DNA from: SABI01 sp963676605
Lineage (GTDB): Bacteria; Spirochaetota; Spirochaetia; Sphaerochaetales; Sphaerochaetaceae
Assembly: GCA_963676605.2 (NCBI GenBank)
Contig: CAXXSP010000060.1
Span: 1-64,000 of the forward strand
DNA length: 64,000 nucleotides
Direction of reading: 5' to 3'
In this document: positions 34,773-44,900 of the stretch, piece by piece
How positions within the stretch are numbered: position 1 is the first letter of the stretch
Layout: each line of letters opens with the position of its first letter
Notes under the pieces: generated by a model
What the model was told of the DNA's origin: nothing
Seen by the model: the letters and a program-made list of their open reading frames with translations, nothing else
Database searches by the model: none
Program-made: the position numbers and the translations under genes

Positions 34773-35969
34773 GTGAAAAACTGTGTATTGATTACCAAGG
34801 ATGCTCTCCCCTGCAGCTACCTCCCAACTTACGGGAATACCTACTGGAAGACCCCGAACATGAGTGAACTTGCAGAAAAAGGAACCGTCTTCCACCGTCA
34901 TTACACCGTTGCTCCAAGTACTTTCATGGCCTTCACCAGCATGACAAGCGGAAAGATACCCTACGAGACCGATCGCAAGTATTACAGGCACGAACCGTCT
35001 CTCAACGGCTCTACCCTATTCGATCAGTTTTCAAAACAGGGCTATTCCTGTCATATTGCCTGGGATACTTTCTATACCGACCTTGTCAGAGAACATTTCA
35101 AAGCAGAAGGTCTCCAGACAACGATTCACACCCTCTTCACGATAAGGGAAGCACCCCATCCACACAAAAAGGGCATCTTCGATGATCTTTCCAAGAATGA
35201 AGAGCATACGGAAGAAGCGATGCAGGTTCTGGAAGACCTGTTTAAAGAAGTGTCCAAGGATGTAAAACCCGTTGTGTTTTGGCTTCACATCCCCCACGTG
35301 ATCTATGGTCAGAACGGATACGGGTCTGACATTGAAAAATTTGATGATATCATCGGTCTTGCACGAATGTATTTCTCTGATGATGAGATTTCATTCTCTG
35401 CCGATCATGGTCACATGAACGGATGGAGAGGAAAGTATAACTACGGTTTCGATACCCACGACTCGGCAATACGTATTCCTCTGGTAACCCCCCGGATCGA
35501 AGGGAAAGAGCAAGTCGATACCCTCACAAGTAATGTAGACGTATTTAGAATGCTCACTGAGAAGAAAATCATCAACAGAGAATATATTATCTCAGATACG
35601 GCCTATTATGTTCAGCCGAACAGAAAGATCGCCATCATCAGAGACAACTATAAATTCACCTATGACAAGAAAAAGAACCGTTTTGGCCTTTTCGATCTCT
35701 CATGGGACCCAGAAGAGAACCATAACCTTTACTACGCTGAGTATTATGATGTTGACCGTGAGATCTGGAGTCCGCTGAACCAGAGAATATTCTACCCCGA
35801 ATCAATGTGGAAAGAGGCTCATACAGCTGGAGAGAAGCTCGAAGAGTACTTCAGAAGTATCTGGAGGATGGGATCGTGGAGAGAAGAAACATTCGAAAAA
35901 CTCCTCTACCGCGCAAAAGCGTATTACAGGAAGTTCGCAACCTATCGGAAAAACAGAAAGAGGAAATGA
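34773..35969 (+). CDS. Soluble sulfatase/phosphotransferase-fold enzyme
   Basis: 398 residues, no signal peptide or membrane segment, hence cytoplasmic. Alkaline-phosphatase superfamily motifs are in order: metal-binding D10 in LITKDALPCSY, a nucleophile threonine (T50) in VAPSTFMAFTSMTSGKIP, LHIPHV (H172, H175) and FSADHGHMNGWRGK (D211, H212). No Cys/Ser-x-Pro-x-Arg formylglycine signature is seen, so a true sulfatase is unlikely; Thr nucleophiles mark phospho- or phosphono-transferases and hydrolases. It diverges from the phosphonate operon across 190 bases. Role inferred: transfer or removal of a phosphonate or phosphate group inside the cell. Confidence 0.78.
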   Translation: MKNCVLITKDALPCSYLPTYGNTYWKTPNMSELAEKGTVFHRHYTVAPSTFMAFTSMTSGKIPYETDRKYYRHEPSLNGSTLFDQFSKQGYSCHIAWDTFYTDLVREHFKAEGLQTTIHTLFTIREAPHPHKKGIFDDLSKNEEHTEEAMQVLEDLFKEVSKDVKPVVFWLHIPHVIYGQNGYGSDIEKFDDIIGLARMYFSDDEISFSADHGHMNGWRGKYNYGFDTHDSAIRIPLVTPRIEGKEQVDTLTSNVDVFRMLTEKKIINREYIISDTAYYVQPNRKIAIIRDNYKFTYDKKKNRFGLFDLSWDPEENHNLYYAEYYDVDREIWSPLNQRIFYPESMWKEAHTAGEKLEEYFRSIWRMGSWREETFEKLLYRAKAYYRKFATYRKNRKRK

Positions 35970-36133
35970 GTCATCGAGGGAAAGAGCTGGTCAAAATATC
36001 CTTCCTTGCGATCACATCACACTGATGCTGCATATCGTCTCGATTACTTGAGAAAAATCAAAAAGTTCTCTAAGCGCTTCTTCCACCCTCTGTGCCTGTC
36101 TTCAGCACAATTATTGTAGAATCTTTTTACATG

Positions 36134-36158
36134 CGTACATGAGTACGTAGCATATAAT
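36134..36158 (+). promoter_or_regulatory. Candidate promoter with palindrome ahead of the NeuA-PseG pseudogene
   Basis: A perfect TATAAT (36153-36158) is preceded by an inverted repeat CGTAC-ATGA-GTACG (36134-36147), which may be an operator. The -35 region is poor. The flanking 35970-36247 contains no gene I can identify. Confidence 0.35.
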
Positions 36159-36247
36159 TCAAAGCCGTTACATCAGAGATCGAATCGTTCCTCGAACGTG
36201 TTGGAAGAATGATTATGAACGTATCAGTACCAAGGGTAAGATCTAGG

Positions 36248-37992
36248 ATGAAAGGACTTGTTCGTAATGACCTGCATAGGGGTGGATCAAAAGGAATCTC
36301 CAAGAAAGAATGTACGTCTTCTTGCCGGATCTCCCCTCATTTCGTATCAGCATAAGGAATGCGATCGGGAGTATACACGATCTGGATGTCGTGGTTTCAA
36401 CCGAAGATGATGATAATCAGACAGATTTCAACTGAATCGTTACGGAGCTAAATCGCGCCCGGGGTTTAGACCTGAATCACTTTCTGGAGATGATGTTACT
36501 CTTGATCTCTGTCATCTTCCATGCAGTGACAGAGGTAGAACGTAAACTTAGATTATCACCTACGATTTTGTAATCACAACTGCAGCCGACCTCTCCTCTA
36601 TTGAAAAAAGAGACTCTGGATTCTGCTATACAATTTTATCTTTTTCAGATAACACCTATAGATTCAATAATCGATTGCGGAGTGAATCAAACCTCAGTTC
36701 TCTTCAAATGGACTTAGTGAAGAAATCGAGAAAGACGATGTCCCTAATTATAAAGAACGATTAAACCGTCAGCAGCTTCCTGATAATCTTGTCTGGAGAC
36801 CGGAGCTTTCTTTATTCTTCTAGAAGAAACGTAGTAAAGGACTGAATAGTCGGCTTGGATCTCTTGTCTCGATCTTTGAGATTCCCGGACGCGATGGAAG
36901 CAATAGATATCGATACACCTTCAAGACTGGTGGGTATCAGAAATAGAGTTAAAAAAGAAGAATATCCTCATCAGAGTAGACGGATACTCTGCAGATAGGT
37001 CTTGGGCATATCTACAGGGCGCTGTCTTCTTTGGATAGTACATTCGATCGAACATCAGGTAACATTTGTATTATCACTTGAATCGTCTGATTTGCAGGAA
37101 TTCAGAAGATAAAAGAAAGTAATTTCCCTTTTGCAGGATAATCCACTAGATAACGGTGATTTCAATGTTTCCAGATTATCAGGCAAAAATGATAGTTGCG
37201 ATATTCTACTGAATGATCGATCACTTGACACAGATGCCGAATATACATCCGAGACATGTCGACAATCTCACCTGATATCAGAGTAGTTAACTTTGAAGAT
37301 CCTGGGACATGGTGCGATGTATCTGATGCAGTGATAAACGACTTATATAGCCCAAAGAACGATCTATAAGAATCACATTACTGGGGAAGTGACTCTCTGT
37401 TTGTATACGGGATGATGTTCCTGATTATCAAATCCTTCGCTATTTTCTGAAACTGTTAAGGAAATTCTTGTGATCTTCGGAGGAACCGGATCCCTGCAAT
37501 CTCAGTCAGAAAGTTGTTGAATGCTCTGGACGGTATCGACACAACAGGAATTCATATTACATGCATACTTAGGAATGGGATATGACAAAGTACAAGGAGT
37601 TCTCTGATTAGAATCAAGCTCCATGAATCTGAATATTGACATAGTGAGAGATGTCAAACACATGAGTCAATTCATGAGTAAAGCAGATCAATCGCAGTTT
37701 CCTCGCAGGGAAGAACAATGCTCGAATTAGCTTCTATGATCAGTCCCAACAATTCTGATGAGCCAGAATGAGAGAGAGACTCATCATGAGATTCGGCTAT
37801 CTATACAATGGTTTCATAAATCTCGGGCTGGGATCCGACCTTGATATTGAAACAATTCAGACAACACTTCTTGATGGATCATTCAAACTCCTCAGATACG
37901 GAATACAGATGAAAGAGCAGATGGAACAGAAAGACCTAAAACTAGGTATTGAACGCGTGAAGAATATTATAGTATCAACAGGGACAATATAG
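36248..37992 (+). pseudogene. NeuA-like cytidylyltransferase fused to PseG-like domain, riddled with frameshifts
   Basis: No single frame is open, yet pieces in all three plus frames assemble into one protein of about 580 residues. Block 1 is an acylneuraminate cytidylyltransferase: RGGSKGIS, DVVVSTEDDD, SLSGDDVTLD, QPTSPLLKKETLDSA, YKERLNRQQLPDNLVWRPE, DAMEAIDIDTP and QDWWVSEIE. Block 2 is PseG/SpsG-like: NILIRVDG, IGLGHIYRALSSLDSTFD, ILVIFGG, DPCNLS, LGMGYDKVQG, MSKAD and SQNERE, ending in the open 37768-37992 segment. Lesions, mostly single-base insertions, occur every 30-60 bases while the protein pieces stay well conserved. The intact protein would have made and CMP-activated a nonulosonic-acid-type sugar. 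Decay or a bad stretch of sequence are both possible. Confidence 0.78.
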
Positions 37993-38004
37993 GAGCGAAA
38001 TCCC

Positions 38005-38501
38005 ATGACAAGCAGAATAAGTTCTGACCTTGCGCCTCTACCAAGAATACAGTTTCCATACGCCGTAGACCTTCACTTCTTCATAAAAGACGGAGACGAA
38101 TATCTCTGTCCACAAGTCTCCCTGAAGAGGATAAAGAGAAAGAGTCTGGCAAATCTCCTGCGAAGTATACGAAAGGGCAACATCATTTCCGGCAATCTTC
38201 TCAGAAGGAGTATTGCTTCAGTCTACAGGTACGGATTCAAGTATTTTTATCAGCCGATGAGAATGAAATCGTATGTGGATAGCGGTATTGGAGACACCTA
38301 TGTATGGTTTATCCCGGAGTCATTGATACGAGCCGTGAAGAAGGTGCATACGGGTTGAATGTATTGAGTTTTCCGGAGGATTATCTGGAATTCAGGTATG
38401 GAGAATGGCGCACCCCTGTGAGCGATTGGGTTACACTGCGAGATGACGGCGGAATCAGAAAATGCACCCCAGATGAGATCAACACACTTCTCGAAAGATG
38501 A
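38005..38501 (+). pseudogene. LicD/fukutin-like protein, C-terminal portion, one frameshift
   Basis: The first frame (38005-38358) gives YAVDLHFFIKDGDEYLCP and YVWFIPESLIRAVKK; the second (to 38501) gives FPEDYLEFRYGEWRTPVSDW and TLRDDGGIR. Together they resemble the second half of LicD/fukutin-type phosphotransferase-fold proteins (the YG-W-P ending). One base is missing near 38352-38354; restoring it joins the frames at HTGLNVLSF into about 165 residues. The N-terminal catalytic Asp-rich region of LicD is absent, so it is either a fragment or a divergent short family. A ribosome-binding site AGGAG precedes the ATG, 13 bases after the previous gene. Confidence 0.6.
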
Positions 38502-38514
38502 CTGAGAGCAGAGA

Positions 38515-39969
38515 ATGGATAATAAACGCATAAAAAAAGCAACCATGACTCAGGTCTGGGCTTCCGGTTTGCAGAGAGGATATTAGCACAGCTCGTGAGT
38601 ACTGTGGTTACCATCATACTCGCACGTATTCTCCTCCCTGAAGATTATGGGTTAGTCGCTATTGTCATGGTGTTCATCACCTTTGGGAATGTCCTGATAG
38701 ACAGCGGTCTGGGCTCCTCTCTAGTACAGAGAAAAGATGCTGACCAAGTAGATTTTTCAACGGTATTCTGGTCGAGCATAGGTATTTCTCTTTTTCTGTA
38801 TCTTCTGTTATTTATATCTGCTCCCTCGATTACCGGGTGGTATGATAATCCTCAATTAACACCGATCCTGCGGGTCATGGGGTTACGGCTCCCGATTGCA
38901 GCTATAACTTCAGTACAGAATGCGTACATCAATAAGCACCTTCTTTTCAAGAAATTCTTCCTTGCAACCCTTTCGGGGATTCTCCTTTCTGGTGCGATTG
39001 GAATATGGATGGCATTATCGGGTTTCGGCCCCTGGGCTCTTGTCTGCCAGAATCCTTTCCAATGTTGGCATTGGGACACTCTTCCTGTGGGTCACGATAA
39101 AATGGAGACCGAGTCTGACGTTCTCATGGAAAAGATTTCAAATTCTGTTCTCTTTCGGATGGAAAGTACTTGTCAGCGGAATCCTCACATCTGTCTATGA
39201 AGAAAGCCGAAGTCTTATCATTGCAGGAAAATACTCTCTCGCGGACCTTTCGTTCTATACAAAAGGACAGCAGTTTCCTAAATTACTGGCAAACAACGTA
39301 GGATCGACGATTACCAATGTCATGTTTCCGGTATTCTCCGTGTATCAGGAAGATTATTCACGGCTAAAACAGGTTCTACGGCGTTCTATCAATGTCTCCT
39401 CATACATCATGTTCCCGCTCCTCGTCGGATTTGCTGCTGTTGCTCAATTGTTTGTCAGTATTGTACTCACAGACAAGTGGCTACCGATAGTTCCGTATAT
39501 TTACATTTTCTGTGGGTATTATATATTCAAGCCGCTCAAAGTTATTAACCAGAGCTGCCTAAAAGCTATCGGTAGAAGCGGGCTATACCTGACGCTCAAT
39601 GTTATTGAGAAGACGATAGGGATCCTCTCCATCATCATTGCTCTACGTTTTGGCGTTTTCTACCTTGCTTTGAGCGCTGTATTGACCTATGCTATTGCCG
39701 CAGTAATGGAAATGGTTGTCAATGGAAAGCTGATCGGATACTCCTTTCAAGAACAGATGGCTGATATTATCGCCCCCATCGTGTTTTCCTTAGTGATGGG
39801 AATTCCTGTATTCCTGCTTAATTATCTAGAACTACATAAATATGTAGTATTCTCACTCCAACTTGCGACAGGAATCATTATCTACGTCGGCCTCTCGCTG
39901 CTTTTCCATGTAGAGGCATTCCGTTACATACTGAACATAAAGGGATTTTATTCGAAATCTCCCAAGTAA
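38515..39969 (+). pseudogene. Wzx-type polysaccharide flippase, two compensating frameshifts
   Basis: ATG at 38515 gives MDNKRIKKATMTQV, then one base is missing near 38557-38560; the frame continues as GFRFAERILAQLVSTVV, ILARILLPEDYGLVAIVMV and DSGLGSSLVQRKDADQVDFS. At 39051-39052 an extra A shifts it again to ILSNVGIGTLFLWVTIKWRP and on to 39969. Corrected length is 484 residues with about twelve to fourteen membrane helices, typical of WzxC/MATE-like lipid-linked oligosaccharide flippases. As written the product stops after about 22 residues. It would export the island glycan repeat unit. Confidence 0.85.
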
Positions 39970-40035
39970 AGTTTTCTGAATCCAGCCTGTTCGGTTACAG
40001 TTCAGTCTTTAGTGTTTTTAGTATTTCCATCTCCA

Positions 40036-40767
40036 TCAGGGTTTCTCATACAAGATCTGAAGACTTGAAAGATCTCCCTCCCAGGAGGGATGTCTGAAAT
40101 TCACAAGAACGGGGACCTTCTTCACTCCAAGAATTTTTGCAAGGGACAGACGATGCCTTCCATCAAAGAGATGAAATCTGCCGTCACGACCGATGGCAAC
40201 CCTGATCTCATCCCAGCACCTGAATGTCCGCATATCCCTCTGACTCTTATATCCATCCTGTTCCATCTGAGCATAAAGGGTATCGAGTTTTGTTAGTCTC
40301 TGGAGAAGGTGCTCTTCACTCTGGCATCGCCATTTCCTCTTCCCCGAATTGATCTGAGTCATGACACGTTCGAAGAAAGCAGTATCCTTCCAGGGCACCA
40401 AGTGAAGAAAATGGTCAGTGATCGCCTGATGGATGTCTGTTTCTGCAATATCGATATAACCACTCTGTAGAGCCCGAAGATCGCCCGCTGCAGCCTCTTT
40501 CACCTCTCTCCTGTTGATATCCCAGTCGCCTGCTATAAGACGGTCAGGATGGACGAGAGCCGAGGTGGGGAAGACATCTCCGGTTACCACCGTAGAAATC
40601 ATCTCAGGGGGAACCCAGAGGGGTCTGAGAGGGAATCTGATCTTCTTCTTATAGAGAAGTCGATACTTCATTCGGATAAGCAGGCACAGCCTGATAAATC
40701 GCGGCTGTTTCAGGAGAGTGAATATATCACTGAGAAGATCTTTTATACGATAGGTTGCCGACATCAT
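40036..40767 (-). CDS. ParB/sulfiredoxin-fold protein of unknown role
   Basis: 243 residues. The C-terminal part IGRDGRFHLFDGRHRLSLAK followed by ILGVKKVPVLV is a ParB-N/Srx-like nucleotide-binding fold (DGRHR). The N-terminal half is basic and unmatched. There is no helix-turn-helix as in chromosome-partition ParB. Such proteins recur at the edge of glycan clusters, where a kinase-like or nucleotide-using role has been suspected; I do not assign one. ATG at 40767 or 40764 follows GGAG. It borders the rpsG terminator. Confidence 0.65.
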   Translation of the reverse strand: MMSATYRIKDLLSDIFTLLKQPRFIRLCLLIRMKYRLLYKKKIRFPLRPLWVPPEMISTVVTGDVFPTSALVHPDRLIAGDWDINRREVKEAAAGDLRALQSGYIDIAETDIHQAITDHFLHLVPWKDTAFFERVMTQINSGKRKWRCQSEEHLLQRLTKLDTLYAQMEQDGYKSQRDMRTFRCWDEIRVAIGRDGRFHLFDGRHRLSLAKILGVKKVPVLVNFRHPSWEGDLSSLQILYEKP

Positions 40768-40870
40768 CTCACTCCAGATTCAGAAAGATTTCGTCTCCAG
40801 ATATCAGGTCGTAGTATAAAAGATAGTTTTATTTATTTATATAGCCTTTTGTAATTAACACTCAAATAAC

Positions 40871-40922
40871 AAAAAAGACATCCAATGCACACAATCCATA
40901 CTGGACCATCACTGGATGTCTT
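40871..40922 (-). terminator. Intrinsic terminator after rpsG
   Basis: In the minus-strand transcript a stem of about ten pairs (AAGACATCCA with TGGATGTCTT, extendable by GTG/CAT) encloses a loop of about 30 bases and is followed by six U residues. It lies 20 bases past the rpsG stop and ends the rpoBC-rpsLG transcript before the glycan island. No fusA follows. Confidence 0.75.
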
Positions 40923-40941
40923 GTTTCTACGAAACGCTTGC

Positions 40942-41415
40942 TTAGCGGTTGCTTGAAGAGAAGGCCTTGTTGGCTTCTGCCATTCTGTGGGTATCTTCTT
41001 TCTTCTTGAATGCAGAACCGGTACCGGCGACTGCATCAGCGATCTCGGCAGCGAGCTTCTCTGACATGCTCTTACCGTTTCTGGAACGGGCGGCACCGAT
41101 GAGCCATCTCATTGCGAGCGCTTCTCTGCGGTTTTCCTTGATCTCGACAGGGACCTGGTAGGTAGCACCACCGACACGGCGGCTCTTTACTTCCACGACG
41201 GGCTTCACAGACTCGAGAGCCTTCAGGAAGACGTCCAGAGCTTTCTCCTCGCCGCCCTTGCTCTCAATGATCTTGAGTGCATCGTAGACGATCTTGGAAC
41301 TTGTTGACTTCTTACCGTCGATCATCATTCTGCGAATGAATTTCTCGACCATTACACTGTTGTACACTGCATCGGGCAGGATTTCCCTGACCGGAGCCAC
41401 ATTTCTTCTTGCCAT
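40942..41415 (-). CDS. rpsG: 30S ribosomal protein S7
   Basis: 157 residues: MARRNVAPVREILPDAVYNS, FIRRMMIDGKKSTSSKIVYDAL, and the C-terminal RNGKSMSEKLAAEIADAV. S7 nucleates the 30S head and, in E. coli, regulates the str operon. It is the last gene before the terminator; the usual downstream fusA is missing. Confidence 0.97.
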   Translation of the reverse strand: MARRNVAPVREILPDAVYNSVMVEKFIRRMMIDGKKSTSSKIVYDALKIIESKGGEEKALDVFLKALESVKPVVEVKSRRVGGATYQVPVEIKENRREALAMRWLIGAARSRNGKSMSEKLAAEIADAVAGTGSAFKKKEDTHRMAEANKAFSSSNR

Positions 41416-41427
41416 TTCCTACACCCC

Positions 41428-41802
41428 TTAAGCCTTAGGCTTCTTCGTACCGTACTTGGAGCGGCTTCTCTTTCTGTCAGAGACACCAAGAGTATCCTTT
41501 GCACCACGAACGATGTGATAACGAACACCAGGAAGGTCCTTGACTCTTCCACCTCTCATGAGAACAACTGAGTGCTCCTGGAGGTTGTGACCGATACCGG
41601 GGATATAAGCAGTAACTTCAATACCGTTTGAAAGTCTGACCCTGGCAACTTTTCTCAATGCGGAGTTTGGCTTCTTTGGGGTGACAGTCATAACTCTTGT
41701 ACACACCCCACGTTTCTGAGGACATCCCTGCAGAGCAGGCGACTTCGTCTTGTTGAAGTTCGTCTTACGTCCCTTACGTATAAGCTGATTAATTGTAGGC
41801 AT
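41428..41802 (-). CDS. rpsL: 30S ribosomal protein S12
   Basis: 124 residues: MPTINQLIRKGRKTNFNKTK, the decoding-centre loop TPKKPNSALRKVARVRLSNG and the PGVRYHIVRGAKDTLGV block. The K42 equivalent in TPKKPNSA, the streptomycin-resistance position, is wild-type lysine. Normal length; 12 bases ahead of rpsG. Confidence 0.97.
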   Translation of the reverse strand: MPTINQLIRKGRKTNFNKTKSPALQGCPQKRGVCTRVMTVTPKKPNSALRKVARVRLSNGIEVTAYIPGIGHNLQEHSVVLMRGGRVKDLPGVRYHIVRGAKDTLGVSDRKRSRSKYGTKKPKA

Positions 41803-41860
41803 CTTACGACACTCTCCCTTGTTTTGTTTGGATGAAGCCTTTCAGCTTCACCCTTCGAAA

Positions 41861-41869
41861 ATTATAGCA
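41861..41869 (-). promoter_or_regulatory. Extended -10 promoter upstream of rpsL
   Basis: In the 115-base rpoC-rpsL gap the minus strand carries TGCTATAAT, a perfect extended -10 element (TGnTATAAT) with no clear -35 box. A secondary promoter for rpsL-rpsG would allow expression apart from rpoBC. Confidence 0.55.
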
Positions 41870-41917
41870 ACTCCAAAGTCAGCATGGAAATTCGATGGAG
41901 CGTTGTTGATGACGATC

Positions 41918-44900
41918 TCACTCGTCATCATCTTCGCTATCGGTTTCACCTTCGGAAATGTATTCTTCTGTTAATTCGACATCCATCTCATCAAAATCAT
42001 CGTCAGCTTCATGCTTTCTCGATTCCATGAGGGATTCGACCTGGCTCTCAAGATCAACGGGATTCTCTTCCTTCACCTTGATGGTGCGGTATCTCTTCAT
42101 ACCGGTACCGGCGGGGATCAGGTGTCCGATGATCACGTTTTCCTTAAGACCTCTCAGAACATCTCTACTACCAGCTATCGCTGCGTTTGTCAAGACTTTC
42201 GTGGTCTCCTGGAAAGAAGCGGCGGAAATAAACGAGTCGATCGACAGTGATGCACGGGTGATACCCAGGAGCATCGGTTTCGCATCGGCAGGCTGTCCGC
42301 CCTGTGCGAGGACACGTGCATTCTCTTCGTGGAAGCGGTACTTATCGACCTGCTGTCCCTGAATGAAGACGGTGTCTCCCACTGCAATCACTTCAACCTT
42401 TCTCAGCATCTGACGTACAACAACACCGAGATGTTTGTCGTTGATGTCTACACCCTGCAGTCTGTACACTTCCTGAACTTCATCAAGAAGGAAGGACTGG
42501 AGCGCATTCTCACCGAGAATCTCGAGGATATCATGCGGAGCGATCGGTCCGTCACACAGGCGTTCTGCGGCTTCGACACGGTCACCGTCACGGACGAGCA
42601 TGTGCTTGCTCATCGGTACCTGGTGCTTGTATTCGCTGCCGAAGTCATCCTCGACGATGACTGATCTCTTACCCTTGGCCACTGCACCGAAGTGTACGGT
42701 TCCGTCCACCTGGGCAAGGACTGCGGGGTTACGGGGCTTACGCGCCTCGAAGAGCTCTCCGACTCTCGGCAGACCACCGGTGATATCCTTCGTCTTCACA
42801 GATTCCTTCAGGATCTTGGCAAGAATGTGTCCCTTGCGGATCATTCTGCCGTCATCGACACTGAGGTAGGAAGAGGCGGGGAGGAAGTAGAGAGCCTTGG
42901 TCTCTCCATCGTCTCCGACGATCGCGATACGGGGCTGAAGGGTCTCACTGACGTGTTCAGTGATCTTCTTCTCAACCGAACCGGTTTCGACGTTGATCTC
43001 TTCCTTGAGGGTGGTTCCGAGTTTGATATCGATAAACTCAACCTTACCGTCCTGTTCTGCAATGATCGGTTCACTGAACGGGTCAAACAGGGCGATAGCG
43101 GTATTGCTTTCCACGAACGCAGGTACGGTGAGCTTCAGCTGAGATCCGCTTCTCACTTCGATTCTCTGTTCCTGAGCGAGGATAAGGAGGGTTCCGTCAG
43201 CATCGACTTTCACACTTCCGATAATGTCGCTCTTGACTGTCTCACCTGCTGCATTGACATACAAAGGTGTGCCGACTGCGACGGTATCGCCTTCAGCTAC
43301 GATCAGTTCCTTGAACGACTTCTTATCGAAGCTTTCGAGCACCTTGGAGTAGTAGAGGTGTCCCTTTCTGGTGAACACTCTCTCGCCCTCTTCGGTCTCG
43401 ACGATACTTCCGGTAAGGGAAGAGGCATAGATCGGATAGTTGAAGACAACCCTGTTCTCTTCAGAGGAACTGGTTGCCGTACCACCGACGTGGAACGTTC
43501 TCATCGTGAGCTGTGTACCCGGCTGACCGATCGACTGTGCTGCGATGATACCGACAGCTTCACCGATGTCTACCGGGCGGTTGGTTGCGAGGTTTCTTCC
43601 GTAACACTTGCGGCAGACACCGTGCTGGGCTTCACAGGTAAGCACAGTTCTGATCAGGACCTTCTCGATACCGGAATTCTCGATCTCGAGGGCCTTTACA
43701 GCAGTGATCTCTTCGTTCACATCGAGGATCAGTTCCCCGGTAGCCGGGTGGATGACCTTCTCGAGGGTGTAACGTCCGACGATTCTGTCAGCGAGAGATT
43801 CAACAACTTCGTCTCCGTCTCTCATAGCGGTTCTTTCTATACCGTTGATGGTTCCGCAGTCATCTTCGTTGATAACCACGTCCTGCGCAATATCGACGAG
43901 ACGACGGGTGAGGTATCCTGCTTCAGCAGTCTTCAGAGCGGTATCTGCGAGTCCCTTACGGGCACCGTTGGTCGAGATATAGAACTCGATGATCGACAGT
44001 CCCTCTTTGAAGTTCGAACGGATCGGGAACTCGATGATGTCACCGGAAGGCTTCGCCATGAGTCCGCGCATTCCGCCGAGCTGACGGATCTGAGTCTTCG
44101 ATCCACGGGCTCCGGAGTCGGCCATCAGGAACAGCGGGTTGAAGCCGTTCTGGCTTCTCTTCAGCTCGTCCATCAGGGAGTTTGAGATATCTTCCGTGGT
44201 CTTCGACCAGATCTCGACAACACGGTTGTATCGCTCATCCTGAGTGATGTGACCCTGCTGGTACTGTTCTCTGATCTCGTTCTGTCTCTTGTCAGCCTCT
44301 GCAACGAGTTCGTACTTCGTATCGGGGATGATCATATCGGACAGACCGATCGTTGCACCGAAGAGCGTTGCGTACTTGAATCCGAGATCCTTGATCGAAT
44401 CGAGCATCTGAACGGCGATGGAGGACTTCTGGTCCTGGATCACGGAACCGACGAGTTTCTTCAGTTCTTTGTCACCGAAGGTGATGTTCTGGAAGTCGAT
44501 CACCTCTGGCATCTTCGAATTGAAGATCACTCTGCCGGGAGTTGTCTCGATGACCTCGCCGCCTGCAAGACGGTAGCGGATCTTTGCGTTATAGGAGACC
44601 GAACCGGCTTCGATAGCCATCTGGATCTCATCGAGGTTGTCGTAATATTTGCCTTCGCCTACAGCTCCGTTCATCTCACGTGTCAGGTAGTTGATACCCA
44701 TGACCATGTCCTGTGAGGGGAAGACGATCGGCTTTCCGTTCGCAGGGTCGAGGAGGTTGTTCGGGCTGAGCATCAGTGTCCAGCACTCGATCTGAGCTGC
44801 CTGGGTGAGCGGTACGTGGACAGCCATCTGGTCTCCGTCGAAGTCAGCGTTGTATGCATGACAGACGAGCGGGTGGAGCTTGATGGCCTTTCCGTCCACG

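Noticed and set aside
42692..44185. 497-codon open frame on the plus strand inside rpoC
   Set aside because: It lies wholly antisense to conserved rpoC codons, has no ribosome-binding site, and its peptide is the usual Asp/Leu/Ser-rich shadow of a highly biased gene.
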